The notes: generated by a model not told the origin, from the sequence alone. A DNA stretch of 64,000 nucleotides from Streptomyces luteogriseus (GCF_014205055.1 NZ_JACHMS010000001.1:2480001-2544000); one strand, 5' to 3'. Positions 17,032 to 26,461 are shown, counted from the stretch's first letter. Translations and numbers: made by a program.

Positions 17032-18650
17032 GTCAGCGCCCCGATGGCCATGGGGACGCCGCGCGGCACACCGGTGCGCAGCTGGAGCGCGAGGGCGACG
17101 TCCGTGGCGTCGGGCCGGTCGTGGCCGACGAGATCGGCGACGGTCCAGGCCACGCGCAGGACGCGATCGAGGCCGCGGGCGGTCAGGACGCCCCGCTCCA
17201 GGTTCCGCTCGGCCTCGTCCATCGCGCCGGGCACGGCGTACCAGCGGCTGCGCAGCTCGCGGCCGGGCACCTCGCTGTTCGTGCACCAGGGGGTGCCCGC
17301 GAGACGCTCCACGGACCGCTCCCGGGCCGCCCGCACCCGGTCGGCGACCGTCGCGGTCGACTCGCCCCTGGCGCCGAGGGCGGTCAGCTCGGTGCGGGTG
17401 ATGCGATCCACCTCGACGCGCAGGTCGACCCGGTCCAGCAGCGGGCCGGAGAGCCTGGCCTGGTAGCGGCGGATCACCGAGGGCGGGCACTCGCACAGGT
17501 CGTCCCGCCGCGAGAACCGGCCGCACGGACAGGGGTTGGCCGCGAGCACCATGAGGAACTTCGCCGGGAAGCGCACGACGCCCGCACTGCGCGCGATCAC
17601 GACATGCCCCGCCTCCAGCGGCTGGCGCAGGGCGTCCAGGGCCTGGCTGTTGAATTCCGGCGTCTCGTCGAGGAACAGCACCCCGCGATGGGACAGCGAC
17701 ACCGCCCCCGGCCGCGCGATGCCCTGGCCGCCGCCGACGAGGGCCTGCATCGTCGCCGAGTGGTGCGGCGCGCAGTAGGGGGCGACGTCGATCAGTGGCT
17801 TGCCCGGGGGCAGCAGGCCCGCCACCGAGTGGACCGCGGTGACCTCCAGCGACTCCTGCCGGCCGAGCCGGGGCAGGATGGCCGGCAGCCGTTCGGCGAG
17901 CATCGTCTTGCCGGCGCCGGGCGGCCCTTCGAGGAAGAGGTGGTGCCCGCCCGCCGCGGCCACCTCCACGGCGGTGCGCGCCGAGGTCTGTCCGACGACG
18001 TCCGCAAGGTCATGGCCGTGGTCGTGGGCGGTCCCAGCGCTGTGCATGCCCGTGGCCGCGCCGGTCCCCGGCACGCGCAACCCGGCGAGGAGCGGGTCCG
18101 GGCGGCCCTGGTCGTCCTGTTCCTCGTCGGGCACGGGTTCGTCGGCCAGGATGGCGATCAACTGCCGCAGGCTGCGGACGCCCAGTACCGACACCCCGGG
18201 CACCAGGGACGCCTCGGCGGCGGCGCACTCAGGCACCACCACCTGCTCGTATCCCGCGTCGGCGGCCGCCAGCACCGCCGGCAGCACCCCCCGCACGGGC
18301 CGCACCCGCCCGTCCAGTCCCAGTTCGCCGATCATCACGATGTCGGCGAGAACGCGCGGGTCGATCCGCTCCGCCGCGCCGAGCACCGCCGCCGCGACGG
18401 CCAGATCGAAGCCGCTGCCGGACTTCGGCACCGAGGCGGGGCTCAGGCCGACCGTGAGCTTCTTCTGGGGCCAGGCCGCGCCCGAGTTGACGACCGCGGC
18501 GCGCACCCGGTCCTTGCTCTCCGTGAGGCTCTTGTCGGGCAGCCCCACCAGCGTGAAGGCCGCGACGCCGGGTTCGAGATCGGCCTGCACCTCGACGACC
18601 ACGCCCTCGACGCCGACCAGGGCCACCGAACACGTACGGGCGAATGCCAT
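17028..18650 (-). CDS. comM: YifB/ComM-family Mg chelatase-like AAA+ ATPase
   Basis: 540 residues. ComM is a hexameric helicase that promotes branch migration during integration of transforming DNA; the family is present in most bacteria. The N-terminal Lon-like domain (GLPDKSLTESKDRVRAAV) is followed by Walker A GPPGAGKTMLAERLPAILP (about residue 225), Walker B FLDETPEF and the Cys-containing NPCPCGRF region, then the C-terminal chelatase domain. It starts immediately after the yraN stop and overlaps dprA, so yraN-comM-dprA form one unit. Confidence 0.94.
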   Translation of the reverse strand: MAFARTCSVALVGVEGVVVEVQADLEPGVAAFTLVGLPDKSLTESKDRVRAAVVNSGAAWPQKKLTVGLSPASVPKSGSGFDLAVAAAVLGAAERIDPRVLADIVMIGELGLDGRVRPVRGVLPAVLAAADAGYEQVVVPECAAAEASLVPGVSVLGVRSLRQLIAILADEPVPDEEQDDQGRPDPLLAGLRVPGTGAATGMHSAGTAHDHGHDLADVVGQTSARTAVEVAAAGGHHLFLEGPPGAGKTMLAERLPAILPRLGRQESLEVTAVHSVAGLLPPGKPLIDVAPYCAPHHSATMQALVGGGQGIARPGAVSLSHRGVLFLDETPEFNSQALDALRQPLEAGHVVIARSAGVVRFPAKFLMVLAANPCPCGRFSRRDDLCECPPSVIRRYQARLSGPLLDRVDLRVEVDRITRTELTALGARGESTATVADRVRAARERSVERLAGTPWCTNSEVPGRELRSRWYAVPGAMDEAERNLERGVLTARGLDRVLRVAWTVADLVGHDRPDATDVALALQLRTGVPRGVPMAIGALT

Positions 18651-19022
18651 TCAGGCCACCCCCCGCACGTGCTCGACCACGGCGGCGCCGCGGGCCGGCA
18701 GCAGCACCCCGACCACGTCGATGCGGACCCCGCCGGGCGGCGCGCCCCCGTGGGTCTGGATCCACCGCTCGGCCAGGTCCCGCAGCCGCTCCGCCTTCTG
18801 CGGGGTCACGGCCGCCATAGGATGCTCGAAGGGGCCTTCCCTGCGGGTCTTCACCTCGCAGACGACCAGGACGTCCCCGTCCCTGGCCACGATGTCGATC
18901 TCGCCGGTCCGGCCGGAGCGCCAGTTGCGCTCCAGGACCGTCAGACCGGCCTCGGCCAGCCGTCGTGCGGCCAGGCTCTCCCCGTACTTCCCCATGGCAC
19001 TGCGTGCCAGCTGTGCGGCCAT
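18651..19022 (-). CDS. YraN family (UPF0102) endonuclease-like protein
   Basis: 123 residues. The ATG at 19022 is chosen because ggagg precedes it; a GTG ten codons earlier has no such site. Restriction endonuclease-like core: [17 protein letters not shown], then [20 protein letters not shown] (the D-ExK catalytic pattern) and a C-terminal RIDVVGV. The function is not established, but YraN is regularly found next to dprA and comM, pointing to DNA processing. Its stop abuts the comM start. Confidence 0.92.
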   Translation of the reverse strand: MAAQLARSAMGKYGESLAARRLAEAGLTVLERNWRSGRTGEIDIVARDGDVLVVCEVKTRREGPFEHPMAAVTPQKAERLRDLAERWIQTHGGAPPGGVRIDVVGVLLPARGAAVVEHVRGVA

Positions 19023-19128
19023 GTCGGCACCACCTCCGGCGCCAACGATCACGCACCGACCCCCAAGAAGTGGATCTTGGTGGGTGGCTCAGCGATTGTG
19101 GACAACTCCGTCACCCACTCGAGGAACC

Positions 19129-19437
19129 TCAGCCGCTCGGCAGCTCCAGGTCGCTCTTGTTCAGCTCCTCGATGTTCACGTCCTTGAACGTGAGCACGCG
19201 GACCTGCTTCACGAACCGCGCCGGCCGGTACATGTCCCACACCCAGGCGTCCGCCATGGACACCTCGAAGAAAACCTCACCCTGGACCGAGTGCACCTGC
19301 ATCTCGTAGTCGTTGGTCAGGTAGAAGCGCCGCTCGGTCTCGATCACGTATTTGAACAGACCGACGACATCGCGGTACTCCCGGTAGAGCTTCAGCTCCA
19401 TCTCGGTCTCGTACTTCTCGAGGTCCTCGGCGCTCAT
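19129..19437 (-). CDS. DUF2469-family conserved protein
   Basis: 102 residues, highly conserved in actinobacteria. Recognisable stretches are MSAEDLEKYETEMELKLYRE and RFYLTNDYEMQVHSV. It is an acidic N-terminal helix followed by a beta-rich body with many aromatic residues and no membrane segment or catalytic motif. It usually lies between the signal peptidase/rnhB region and yraN, as here. Function unknown. Confidence 0.93.
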   Translation of the reverse strand: MSAEDLEKYETEMELKLYREYRDVVGLFKYVIETERRFYLTNDYEMQVHSVQGEVFFEVSMADAWVWDMYRPARFVKQVRVLTFKDVNIEELNKSDLELPSG

Positions 19438-19493
19438 GGCATGTTCCCCTTCAGCCGTGCGATCCCCCCATTGTGCGCCAGTCCCGTGAGCCC

Positions 19494-20018
19494 CTAGACG
19501 ATTTCCGGGTCAAGGATCACTGGCCTGGCCGGGGGACCTTCGTCGAGCAGCGTGCGCAGCAGCCCGGCGAGTCTGGTCGGATACACCGTCTCATGTGCCC
19601 GGCTCAGTTCCGGACACGTCCACCAGCGCGCTCCGGCGACACTGCGCCGTTCCAGCTCGGTCAGCCCCGTGGCGGCCACCGCCGTGCGGTCCGTACGGGC
19701 CAGGTAGTACCACTCGTCCTGGTCCCAGCGGCGGCCGGCGAACGGGAAGGAGCACCTCCGTCGCCACATCACCGGGCCGAGCTCGACCTCGGTGATGCCC
19801 GTCTCCTCGGCGAGTTCCCTCAGGGCGGCCTGTTCACGGGTCTCGTCGCCCTCCACGCCCCCGCCGGGGGTGAACCACCAGTCGTCGGCCGGATCGTCCG
19901 GTTCGTGCCCGTGCAGCAACAGGATGCGGTCCTGCGGGTCGAGCAGCACGACCCGGGCGACCTTGCGCAACCCGCCTTCGTGGGTGTCCTGGCCCGCTCC
20001 GACGGCCTCAGCCGACAC
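19494..20018 (-). CDS. Nudix hydrolase
   Basis: 174 residues. The Nudix box is complete: GGGVEGDETREQAALRELAE followed by ETG (about residues 52-73), which binds Mg2+ and cleaves nucleoside diphosphates linked to another group. N-terminal VARVVLLDPQDRILLLHGHE begins the fold. The substrate cannot be deduced. It overlaps the end of sipZ by 11 bases and is probably translated from the same message. Confidence 0.92.
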   Translation of the reverse strand: MSAEAVGAGQDTHEGGLRKVARVVLLDPQDRILLLHGHEPDDPADDWWFTPGGGVEGDETREQAALRELAEETGITEVELGPVMWRRRCSFPFAGRRWDQDEWYYLARTDRTAVAATGLTELERRSVAGARWWTCPELSRAHETVYPTRLAGLLRTLLDEGPPARPVILDPEIV

Positions 20019-20787
20019 CTGCGGGCTCCCCGCTCTCCCGGCGGGCCCGGGCGGCGCCGGTGCGCTTGGCGACGGGTCCGTAGGCGCCTCCGCCCAGGAC
20101 GAGTACGGCGCCGGCGATCACCAGGAGGGTGATCGTCCGCAGCGGGCCGGGCGAGGAGAGGGCGCCGAGCGGCTCGAAGCCGGTGGGGCGCTCCAGCATG
20201 CCCTTCATCGGCCACACGACGGAGTCGACACGGGCGTCCACGGCGGAGCGCGCGACCGTGCCGCTGGCGGCGTCGGTCAGGTGGGCGGTGGAGTCCACGG
20301 AGTTGCCGCGCTCGTCACCGAGCAGGAACAGCCGGCCCTTGGGGACGGTCACGGTCGGGAAATTGCTCATCTCGGCCGGCGTGCCCTGGGGCAGGTACGT
20401 TTCGTCGATCTCCTTGCCGTTGACCTCCAGCTTGCCGTCCTGGCAGCAGGAGACCGTGTCGCCGCCGATGGCGACCACGCGCTTGACCATCGGCGCGTTG
20501 GCCCACGTCGCGTCCTTGAAGACGACGACGTCACCGCGGCGCACCTCGCCGCCGTCGACGCGCTGCGCCAGGATCCGGTCGCCGGCGTCGATCGTCGGGG
20601 TCATCGAGCTGGTGGGCACGGTGTACGGCCGGTAGACCACCGCTCCCCAGGCGAATCCGCCCAGGAACAGCACGAGGCCCAGTGCGACGGCCAGACCGGA
20701 CAACCGCTGTCCGGTCCGGCTGCCCACCGGGCCGGTGCTCGGGCCGCCGCTGCGCGGGGCCGTGTGCGTCATGCTCTCGCCACCCAT
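20008..20787 (-). CDS. sipZ: Type I signal peptidase (SipZ position)
   Basis: 259 residues. It cleaves signal peptides of secreted proteins outside the membrane. An N-terminal helix (LSGLAVALGLVLFLGGFAWG) is followed by the nucleophile Ser61 in VPTSSMTPTI and the general-base Lys in MVKRVVAIGGD, then box E GDERGNSVDST. A second hydrophobic helix near the C-terminus (TITLLVIAGAVLVLGGG) is followed by a basic tail, the two-anchor topology reported for most Streptomyces Sip proteins. The start at 20787 or six codons later (MTHTAP) cannot be separated. It is last of the four sip genes in transcription order. Confidence 0.93.
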   Translation of the reverse strand: MGGESMTHTAPRSGGPSTGPVGSRTGQRLSGLAVALGLVLFLGGFAWGAVVYRPYTVPTSSMTPTIDAGDRILAQRVDGGEVRRGDVVVFKDATWANAPMVKRVVAIGGDTVSCCQDGKLEVNGKEIDETYLPQGTPAEMSNFPTVTVPKGRLFLLGDERGNSVDSTAHLTDAASGTVARSAVDARVDSVVWPMKGMLERPTGFEPLGALSSPGPLRTITLLVIAGAVLVLGGGAYGPVAKRTGAARARRESGEPAGVG

Positions 20788-20838
20788 GGGTCCGCACCCT
20801 ACCCGGGGGTACCGGCCGGGGTCAGCCCATGGTCGGGA

Positions 20839-21801
20839 TCACTGCTTCCGGCGACGCCACCACACCACCGGCACCACACCGGCCAGTGCCAGGCCCTGCG
20901 GCGCGGCGGGCAGGCCCGCGGCGGCCGGCTGGGCGTTCAGCCCGGGCTGGTCGAAGGTGTCCGGCACCGGCAGGGTGCTCCAGCGGTTGATCGGCCAGGC
21001 GACGACGACGGCGCGGCCGACGACGTCCTTCACCGGGACCATGCCGTGGTTCTTGTCGGCCTGGTTGTAGCGGGAGTCCCGCGAGTTCTGCCGGTGGTCG
21101 CCCATGACCCAGATGTAGCCCTCGGGGACCTTCACCTTGAACTGGCCGCCCTGGTCGTCCTGGCTGCACGGCGTGTTGCCGGCGTAGACGTACGACTGCT
21201 CGTTCAGTGCCTTGCCGTTGACCGTGAGCGGGCCGGTGTTCTTGCACTCGATGGTGTCGCCGCCGACGCCGACGACGCGCTTGATGAGGTCCTTCTCCTC
21301 CGCGGACGGCATGAGGCCGATCCAGCTGAGGAACGTCTGCAGCGCGTTCGGGTCCGTGGTCGGCTCGCCGGCCAGCCAGTTGTCCGGGTCGTGGAAGACG
21401 ACGACCTCGCCGCGCTCGGGCTCGGAGCCGAACCAGGGAGTGAGCTTGTCGACCAGGACACGGTCACCCTGCTGGAGGGTGTTCTGCATCGAGTCGGAGG
21501 GGATGGAGAAGGCCTGCACCAGGAAGGTCTTGATCAGCAGCGCCAGCACCAGCGCGATACCGATCAGGATCGGCAGCTCCTTCCAGAAGGAGCGCGGCTT
21601 CTTCGGGGTCCGGGCCGTGCCGCCCGGTCCCTGGTCCCCGGTTGTCGTGTGCTCGCCCGTCACCCCGTCGTCCTCGGCCGCCCCGGAGTCACTCCCGGAG
21701 GTCACGGCGCTGTCCGCGGCCGGGACGGCGGATTCCGCGGGGCGTCCGCGATGCTCCTCGCCGTCGTGTCCGGACCGTGCGCCAACCGCCACATCCCCCA
21801 C
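20839..21801 (-). CDS. sipY: Type I signal peptidase (SipY position)
   Basis: 320 residues from a GTG preceded by gaggag. A long acidic Ser/Thr-rich cytoplasmic N-terminus (about 70 residues) precedes the membrane helix LPILIGIALVLALLI. Catalytic Ser104 lies in IPSDSMQNTL and the Lys in DLIKRVVGVGGD. Box E is GDHRQNSRDSRYNQ. A C-terminal hydrophobic segment (GLALAGVVPVVWW) ends in RRRKQ. SipY was reported as a major secretion peptidase in S. lividans. Its first 113 bases overlap the end of sipX in another frame. Confidence 0.93.
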   Translation of the reverse strand: MGDVAVGARSGHDGEEHRGRPAESAVPAADSAVTSGSDSGAAEDDGVTGEHTTTGDQGPGGTARTPKKPRSFWKELPILIGIALVLALLIKTFLVQAFSIPSDSMQNTLQQGDRVLVDKLTPWFGSEPERGEVVVFHDPDNWLAGEPTTDPNALQTFLSWIGLMPSAEEKDLIKRVVGVGGDTIECKNTGPLTVNGKALNEQSYVYAGNTPCSQDDQGGQFKVKVPEGYIWVMGDHRQNSRDSRYNQADKNHGMVPVKDVVGRAVVVAWPINRWSTLPVPDTFDQPGLNAQPAAAGLPAAPQGLALAGVVPVVWWRRRKQ

Positions 21802-22783
21802 GCCAACTCCTCACTCTGTGCCGCTGCCTGCCCCATACACGGCGCAGGCCCACCACTCCCATAACGAGCGGGAGTTCCGCAGGGGTCGGGAGCTGGATCG
21901 TCTCGTTCGAATCGTAGGAGGCAACCCTATGCGACAGTTCGGGAGCTGCGGTCGACCCGGGGGCCGAGTCGGACACGGAGGCGTACGTATTCGGTTCCTC
22001 CAGCATGTTCCAGTGTCCGAAGGGCCAGGCGATGACCATGGCACGGCCCACCACCTCGTCCTCGGAGACCGTGCCCCCGTAGTCGGTGTCCTGGTGGGCG
22101 CGGGAGTCCGCGGAGTTGTTCCGGTGGTCGCCCATCACCCACAGCCGCCCCTGGGGGACCGTGATGTCGAACGGCGTGTCGGAGGGCGCGGCGCCGGGAT
22201 AGAGGTAGTCCTCGACCAGCGGGACGCCGTTGACGGTCACGCGCCCCTGCGTGTCGCAGCACTTGACGCGGTCGCCGCCGACGCCGACGACCCGCTTGAT
22301 GAGGTCCTTCTCGTTCTCCGACGGCAGCAGGCCGATGAAGGTGAGCCCTTCCTTGACCTGCTTGATGACGACCGGGTCGGCCTTCTGCGTGGTGGGCTGC
22401 TCGTCCTGGAGCCAGCCGCCGGGATCCTTGAAGACGACGACGTCCCCGCGCTGCGGCTTCGAGCCGAACCACGGGGTGAGCTTGTCGACCAGGACGCGGT
22501 CGCCGATCTGGATCGTCTGCTCCATGGAGCCGGACGGGATGACGAACGCCTGGACGAGGAACGTCTTCAGTACCAGCGCTATCAGGACGGCGACGCCCAC
22601 GAGGAGCGGTATCTCCTTGACGGCGCTGCGCCTGCGGCGCCGCTTGACCCTGCGCTGGAGCTTGCGGCGCTCGGCACGCGTACGGCCACCGCCGGACGGC
22701 CCGGCGGCGCGCCGGGCGCCGGTGGGCAGCAGATTCTCCGCGGGGCCCGCAGGGACGCCGCGCGGTTTGCCACGGTTACCCAT
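21689..22783 (-). CDS. sipX: Type I signal peptidase (SipX position) with an extended basic C-terminus
   Basis: 364 residues. An Arg/Lys-rich cytoplasmic start (RRVKRRRRRSAVKE) precedes the helix IPLLVGVAVLIALVL. Catalytic Ser86 lies in IPSGSMEQTI and the Lys in DLIKRVVGVGGD. Box E is GDHRNNSADSRAHQ. A short hydrophobic segment (LPLVMGVVGL) near residue 305 is followed by about 55 residues rich in Arg and Gly that overlap the sipY start by 113 bases. From memory the relatives end near residue 320, so this tail may reflect loss of an earlier stop by frameshift. The enzyme core is intact. Confidence 0.9.
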   Translation of the reverse strand: MGNRGKPRGVPAGPAENLLPTGARRAAGPSGGGRTRAERRKLQRRVKRRRRRSAVKEIPLLVGVAVLIALVLKTFLVQAFVIPSGSMEQTIQIGDRVLVDKLTPWFGSKPQRGDVVVFKDPGGWLQDEQPTTQKADPVVIKQVKEGLTFIGLLPSENEKDLIKRVVGVGGDRVKCCDTQGRVTVNGVPLVEDYLYPGAAPSDTPFDITVPQGRLWVMGDHRNNSADSRAHQDTDYGGTVSEDEVVGRAMVIAWPFGHWNMLEEPNTYASVSDSAPGSTAAPELSHRVASYDSNETIQLPTPAELPLVMGVVGLRRVWGRQRHRVRSWRGGCGGWRTVRTRRRGASRTPRGIRRPGRGQRRDLRE

Positions 22784-23501
22784 GGGCGCCCGCCCTTCCG
22801 GCGGCCGGCACGCGCGCGTAGGCGTCGGGGCGGTGCAGCCGGGTGGCGTGGCCGAACGGCCAGATGATCCAGTCGGCGCGGCCGATCACGTCGCCGACGG
22901 GGATCATGCCGCCGCCCGGCGAGCCGAGATGGTCACGGGAGTCGCTGGAGTCGCTGCGATGGTCGCCGAGGACGAACAGGGTGCCGCCGGGCACGACGAC
23001 GTCGAAGGGCACCGTGGACGGGCTGTCGCCGGGATACAGGAAGCCCGACTCGTCGACCGGCCGGCCGTTCACCTGGATCCTCCCCTCCCTGTCACAGCAG
23101 ACCACGTGGTCTCCCCCCACGCCGACAACGCGTTTGACGTAGTCCGCGTGCCCGAAGTACCCGGTTCCGTCGAACACGACGATGTCTCCCCGCTGCGGCG
23201 CGGCACCGAAACGGTATGCCACCTTATTTACGAGAACCCGGTCCCCGATCCTCAATGCCTGCTCCATGGATCCGCTGGGGATCTGGAACGGGCGCACCAC
23301 GAACGTGCTGAGCAACAGCAGGAACATCAGGCAGACCAGCAGGGTGAGGGTGATCCGGCCGCCCGGGACCCAGGCGCTGACCCGCGACACCAACGCGAAA
23401 CGCGACCGGTCCTCCGGCCCTGCGGGTTCCGAGGTCGTTCCCTCGGAGCCGGAAGGGCGGGAGGAGCGGTCGCGCTCCGTCTGCTGTGCTTCGGTGTCCA
23501 T
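22776..23501 (-). CDS. sipW: Type I signal peptidase (SipW position)
   Basis: 241 residues. A hydrophilic N-terminus (about 48 residues) precedes a single membrane helix (ITLTLLVCLMFLLLLSTFVV). Catalytic Ser78 lies in IPSGSMEQAL, the Lys in DYVKRVVGVGGD and box E in GDHRSDSSDSRDH. Unlike the other three it has no C-terminal hydrophobic segment, which agrees with the known single-anchor topology of SipW. It is first in the sip operon and overlaps sipX by 8 bases. Confidence 0.93.
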   Translation of the reverse strand: MDTEAQQTERDRSSRPSGSEGTTSEPAGPEDRSRFALVSRVSAWVPGGRITLTLLVCLMFLLLLSTFVVRPFQIPSGSMEQALRIGDRVLVNKVAYRFGAAPQRGDIVVFDGTGYFGHADYVKRVVGVGGDHVVCCDREGRIQVNGRPVDESGFLYPGDSPSTVPFDVVVPGGTLFVLGDHRSDSSDSRDHLGSPGGGMIPVGDVIGRADWIIWPFGHATRLHRPDAYARVPAAGRAGAHG

Positions 23502-23546
23502 CGGAGCCAGATGCTATCCGGCCCCGACGTGAACCCCGGAAGGCGC

Positions 23547-23897
23547 TCAGTTCTCGCGCTTCTCCTTGATCTTCGCGGCCTTGCCGCGGAGCTCGCGCAG
23601 GTAGTACAGCTTGGCGCGGCGGACGTCACCCTTGGTGACGAGCTCGATCTTCTCCACGATCGGGGTGTGCACCGGGAAGGTGCGCTCGACGCCGACGGAG
23701 AAGGAGACCTTGCGGACCGTGAAGGTCTCGCGCACGCCGGAGCCCTGGCGGCGGATCACAACGCCCTTGAACTGCTGCACACGGGAGCGGTTGCCCTCGA
23801 TGACGCGGACGTGGACGTTGACGGTGTCGCCCGGGCGGAAGGCGGGGACGTCGCTGCGCAGCGACGCGGAGTCGACGGTGTCGAGCAGGTGAGACAT
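23547..23897 (-). CDS. rplS: 50S ribosomal protein L19
   Basis: 116 residues from the ATG at 23897 ([20 protein letters not shown]). L19 sits at the 30S-50S interface. [20 protein letters not shown] and [20 protein letters not shown] are diagnostic. It follows trmD with a 134-base gap, which holds the leader and no other gene. The order rpsP-khpA-rimM-trmD-rplS is widespread. Confidence 0.98.
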   Translation of the reverse strand: MSHLLDTVDSASLRSDVPAFRPGDTVNVHVRVIEGNRSRVQQFKGVVIRRQGSGVRETFTVRKVSFSVGVERTFPVHTPIVEKIELVTKGDVRRAKLYYLRELRGKAAKIKEKREN

Positions 23898-24031
23898 GAG
23901 TCTGCTTTCCTCGCTGATGCCACAGGTCATCAACGGAAACTAGGTGTTTCGGATCAGGGGTGTGCGGGTCGGGGCGGACGTCGTCTCCCCCTGTGGCAGG
24001 GGCGCACGCCGGACGGACGCACAACAGCTCG

Positions 24032-24865
24032 CTATTCTTCCACGCCGTCGGTCCTGCGCCAAAATCGGCCGTACGGCTCCCCCGCCGGGTCGGGTGCCCA
24101 GCCCAGGATGGAGAGCATCTCGCGGTCCTTCTTGTCGAAGGCCTTGGGGTCGCAGCGCTCGATGAGGTCGGGCCGGTGGGCGGTGGTGCGCTTCAGGGCC
24201 TCGTCGCGGCGCCAGCGGGCGATCTTGCCGTGGTGCCCGCTGAGCAGCACGTCGGGGATGTCCCGGCCGCGCCACTCGGGCGGCTTGGTGTAGACGGGCC
24301 CCTCCAGCAGGCTCGCCATGGCGCCGGGCGCGAAGGAGTCGTCCCGGTGGGACTCGGCGTTGCCCAGGACGCCGGGCAGCAGCCGCGCCACGGCCTCCGT
24401 GACGACGAGGACGGCCGCCTCGCCGCCGGCCAGGACGTAGTCGCCGATGGACACCTCGTAGACCGGCATCCGGGTCGCGTACTCGTCGACGACACGACGG
24501 TCGATGCCCTCGTAGCGGGCCGGGGTGAAGATCAGCCAGGGCCGCTCGGAGAGCTGGACGGCGAGCTCCTGGGTGAAGGGACGGCCGCTGGGGGTGGGGA
24601 CGATGAGGGCGGGCGCCCGGGAGCCGGTCTCGTAGCCGTCGGCCAGGACGGAGTCCAGTGCGTCACCCCACGGGTCGGTCTTCATGACCATGCCGGGGCC
24701 GCCGCCGTACGGGGTGTCGTCGACGGTGTTGTGCCGGTCGTAGGTCCAGGAACGCAGGTCGTGGACGTGCACGTTCAGCTGGCCACGCGCGCGTGCCTTG
24801 CCGACGAGGGAGACGTTCAGCGGTTCCAGGTACTCGGGGAAGATCGTGACGACGTCGAGGCGCAT
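24032..24865 (-). CDS. trmD: tRNA (guanine-37-N1)-methyltransferase
   Basis: 277 residues. It makes m1G37 in tRNAs reading CNN and some GNN codons, preventing +1 frameshifts. The knotted SPOUT region is recognisable (YGGGPGMVMKTDPW, FTPARYEGIDRRVVDEYA, EVSIGDYVLAGGEAAVLVV). The start is the ATG overlapping the rimM stop (tgatg) at 24865; a GTG one codon earlier lies inside rimM. Coupled to rimM. Confidence 0.97.
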   Translation of the reverse strand: MRLDVVTIFPEYLEPLNVSLVGKARARGQLNVHVHDLRSWTYDRHNTVDDTPYGGGPGMVMKTDPWGDALDSVLADGYETGSRAPALIVPTPSGRPFTQELAVQLSERPWLIFTPARYEGIDRRVVDEYATRMPVYEVSIGDYVLAGGEAAVLVVTEAVARLLPGVLGNAESHRDDSFAPGAMASLLEGPVYTKPPEWRGRDIPDVLLSGHHGKIARWRRDEALKRTTAHRPDLIERCDPKAFDKKDREMLSILGWAPDPAGEPYGRFWRRTDGVEE

Positions 24866-25425
24866 CACGACTCTTCCTGACCGGGGGCGTCTTCCCGGCT
24901 GGAGGCGATCTCGGCGCGGTCGTCGATCAGGCCGGGCGGCGGGTTGATGACGGCCTTCTGCTCCTCGAGGTCGATCTCGGTGACGATCTCCTCGACGAAG
25001 GGGATCAGCACCTCGCTGCCGTCGGGGCGCTCGACGATGAACAGGTCCTGCGAGGGCAGGTGGGAGATCTCCGTGATCCGGCCGACCTCGGTGCCGTCCG
25101 CGGTGACCACGTCGAGGTCCATGAGCTGGTGGTCGTAGTACTCGTCCTCGCCCTCGGGCATTTCCTCCGGGTCGATCTCGGCGATCAGGAGGGTGTTGCG
25201 CAGGGCCTCGGCGGCGCTGCGGTCGCTGACGCCCTCGAAGCGCAGCAGGAGGCGGCCGCTGTGGACGCGGCCCGTCTCGATGGTGAGCGGTCCCGCGCCG
25301 GCGGGATCGGTGGTGAGGACGGCGCCGGGGCCCAGCCTCAGCTCCGGCTCGTCAGTGCGTACCTCGACGGTGACCTCACCCTTGATGCCATGGGCACGGC
25401 CGATCCGTGCGACTACCAGCTGCAC
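24865..25425 (-). CDS. rimM: 16S rRNA processing/30S maturation factor RimM
   Basis: 186 residues from a GTG with aggag upstream. It binds S19 and helps mature the 30S head. The N-terminal RimM domain opens [20 protein letters not shown], and the C-terminal PRC barrel includes [20 protein letters not shown] and [17 protein letters not shown]. The acidic Ser/Glu tail is poorly conserved. It overlaps trmD. Confidence 0.96.
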   Translation of the reverse strand: MQLVVARIGRAHGIKGEVTVEVRTDEPELRLGPGAVLTTDPAGAGPLTIETGRVHSGRLLLRFEGVSDRSAAEALRNTLLIAEIDPEEMPEGEDEYYDHQLMDLDVVTADGTEVGRITEISHLPSQDLFIVERPDGSEVLIPFVEEIVTEIDLEEQKAVINPPPGLIDDRAEIASSREDAPGQEES

Positions 25426-25451
25426 GTGTGCAATCTCCTGTCATACGACTG

Positions 25452-25487
25452 CGGGCCGGGGACGGCCCTCAGGCCTTCCCCGGCCCG
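25452..25487 (-). terminator. Hairpin between khpA and rimM
   Basis: An 11-bp perfect stem (25452-25462 with 25477-25487) has a 14-base loop in the 82-base gap. No T-tract follows, so it may attenuate rather than stop transcription of rimM-trmD. Confidence 0.5.
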
Positions 25488-25507
25488 AGCCGGTTGCGCG
25501 ATAAGCG

Positions 25508-25747
25508 TCAGCGGACGTGGTCCACGTCGACGAGATCGACGCGGATGCCGCGACCGCCGATGGCGCCCACGACGGTGCGCAGGGCGCGTGCGGTGCGGCC
25601 GTTGCGGCCGATCACCTTGCCGAGGTCGTCCGGGTGGACCCGGACCTCGAGCACTTGCCCGCGGCGCAGGTTGCGCGAGGCGACCTGCACATCGTCAGGG
25701 TTGTCGACGATGCCCTTCACGAGGTGCTCGAGAGCCTCCTCGAGCAT
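25508..25747 (-). CDS. khpA: KH-domain RNA-binding protein KhpA
   Basis: 79 residues. A single KH domain with the GxxG loop in DDLGKVIGRNGRTARALRTV. It binds RNA, and in other bacteria it partners KhpB/Jag to influence cell division or small RNA activity. It begins two bases after the rpsP stop and is probably coupled to it. Confidence 0.95.
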   Translation of the reverse strand: MLEEALEHLVKGIVDNPDDVQVASRNLRRGQVLEVRVHPDDLGKVIGRNGRTARALRTVVGAIGGRGIRVDLVDVDHVR

Positions 25748-25749
25748 GC

Positions 25750-26166
25750 TCAGGCCTCGGTCGAAGCGGACTCGGCGGCCTCGTCCTTCTTCTCGGCCTT
25801 CTTCTTCTGGGTGATCGCCTCACCCTTGCCCTCGTCGTCGCCGCCGATGGCCTCGAACGACGGACGCGCGGCCTTCTCGGGCTGCGTCAGCAGCGGAGCC
25901 GGGGCGGGCTCGCCCTTGAACTTCTGCCAGTCGCCGGTCTTCTTGAGGATGGCCATCACGGGCTCGGTCGGCTGGGCGCCGACACCGAGCCAGTACGCCA
26001 CACGCTCGGCGTCGACCTCGATGACCGACGGGTTGTACGTCGGGTGGTACTTGCCGATCTCCTCGATGGCCCGGCCGTCACGGCGGGTACGGGAGTCGGC
26101 GACGACGATGCGGTAGTGAGGCGAACGGATCTTGCCCAGACGCTTCAGCTTGATCTTGACTGCCAC
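25750..26166 (-). CDS. rpsP: 30S ribosomal protein S16
   Basis: 138 residues from a GTG ([20 protein letters not shown]) with aggag upstream. The core ([20 protein letters not shown]) is canonical S16. As in other actinobacteria, a 55-residue charged Ala/Glu/Lys extension follows the core. It heads the rpsP-khpA-rimM-trmD unit. The 295-base gap upstream (26167-26461) presumably holds its promoter; no clear box was found. Confidence 0.97.
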   Translation of the reverse strand: MAVKIKLKRLGKIRSPHYRIVVADSRTRRDGRAIEEIGKYHPTYNPSVIEVDAERVAYWLGVGAQPTEPVMAILKKTGDWQKFKGEPAPAPLLTQPEKAARPSFEAIGGDDEGKGEAITQKKKAEKKDEAAESASTEA

Positions 26167-26461
26167 GGGAGTGGGTTCTCCTGGTTTTGACGTGGTTGGG
26201 CACGGCGGAAATGCCGCGTGGGGATTTGCGGTACCCGAGTGCCCGATGGACGCGTCAGCCGGAGGCGAGAGGGTTCCTGTGCGACTGTCGAGTACAGCTA
26301 GCCATTGTGCCACACCCCGCGGTTGCCCCGGGCCGGGGCCCCGGGCGGCCGTGCGGGCATGCCGAGAGCGCACCCGGCGTAGAGGTGGGGCACACCGAAT
26401 GCGCGTCACGGCCCGAGCCCTGCGCCATGGACCGGCAGCCACGAGATGCCGGTGCGGGGCG

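Noticed and set aside
23898..24031. An rplS leader regulating L19
   Set aside because: No convincing structured leader could be drawn by eye; only GC-rich sequence is visible.
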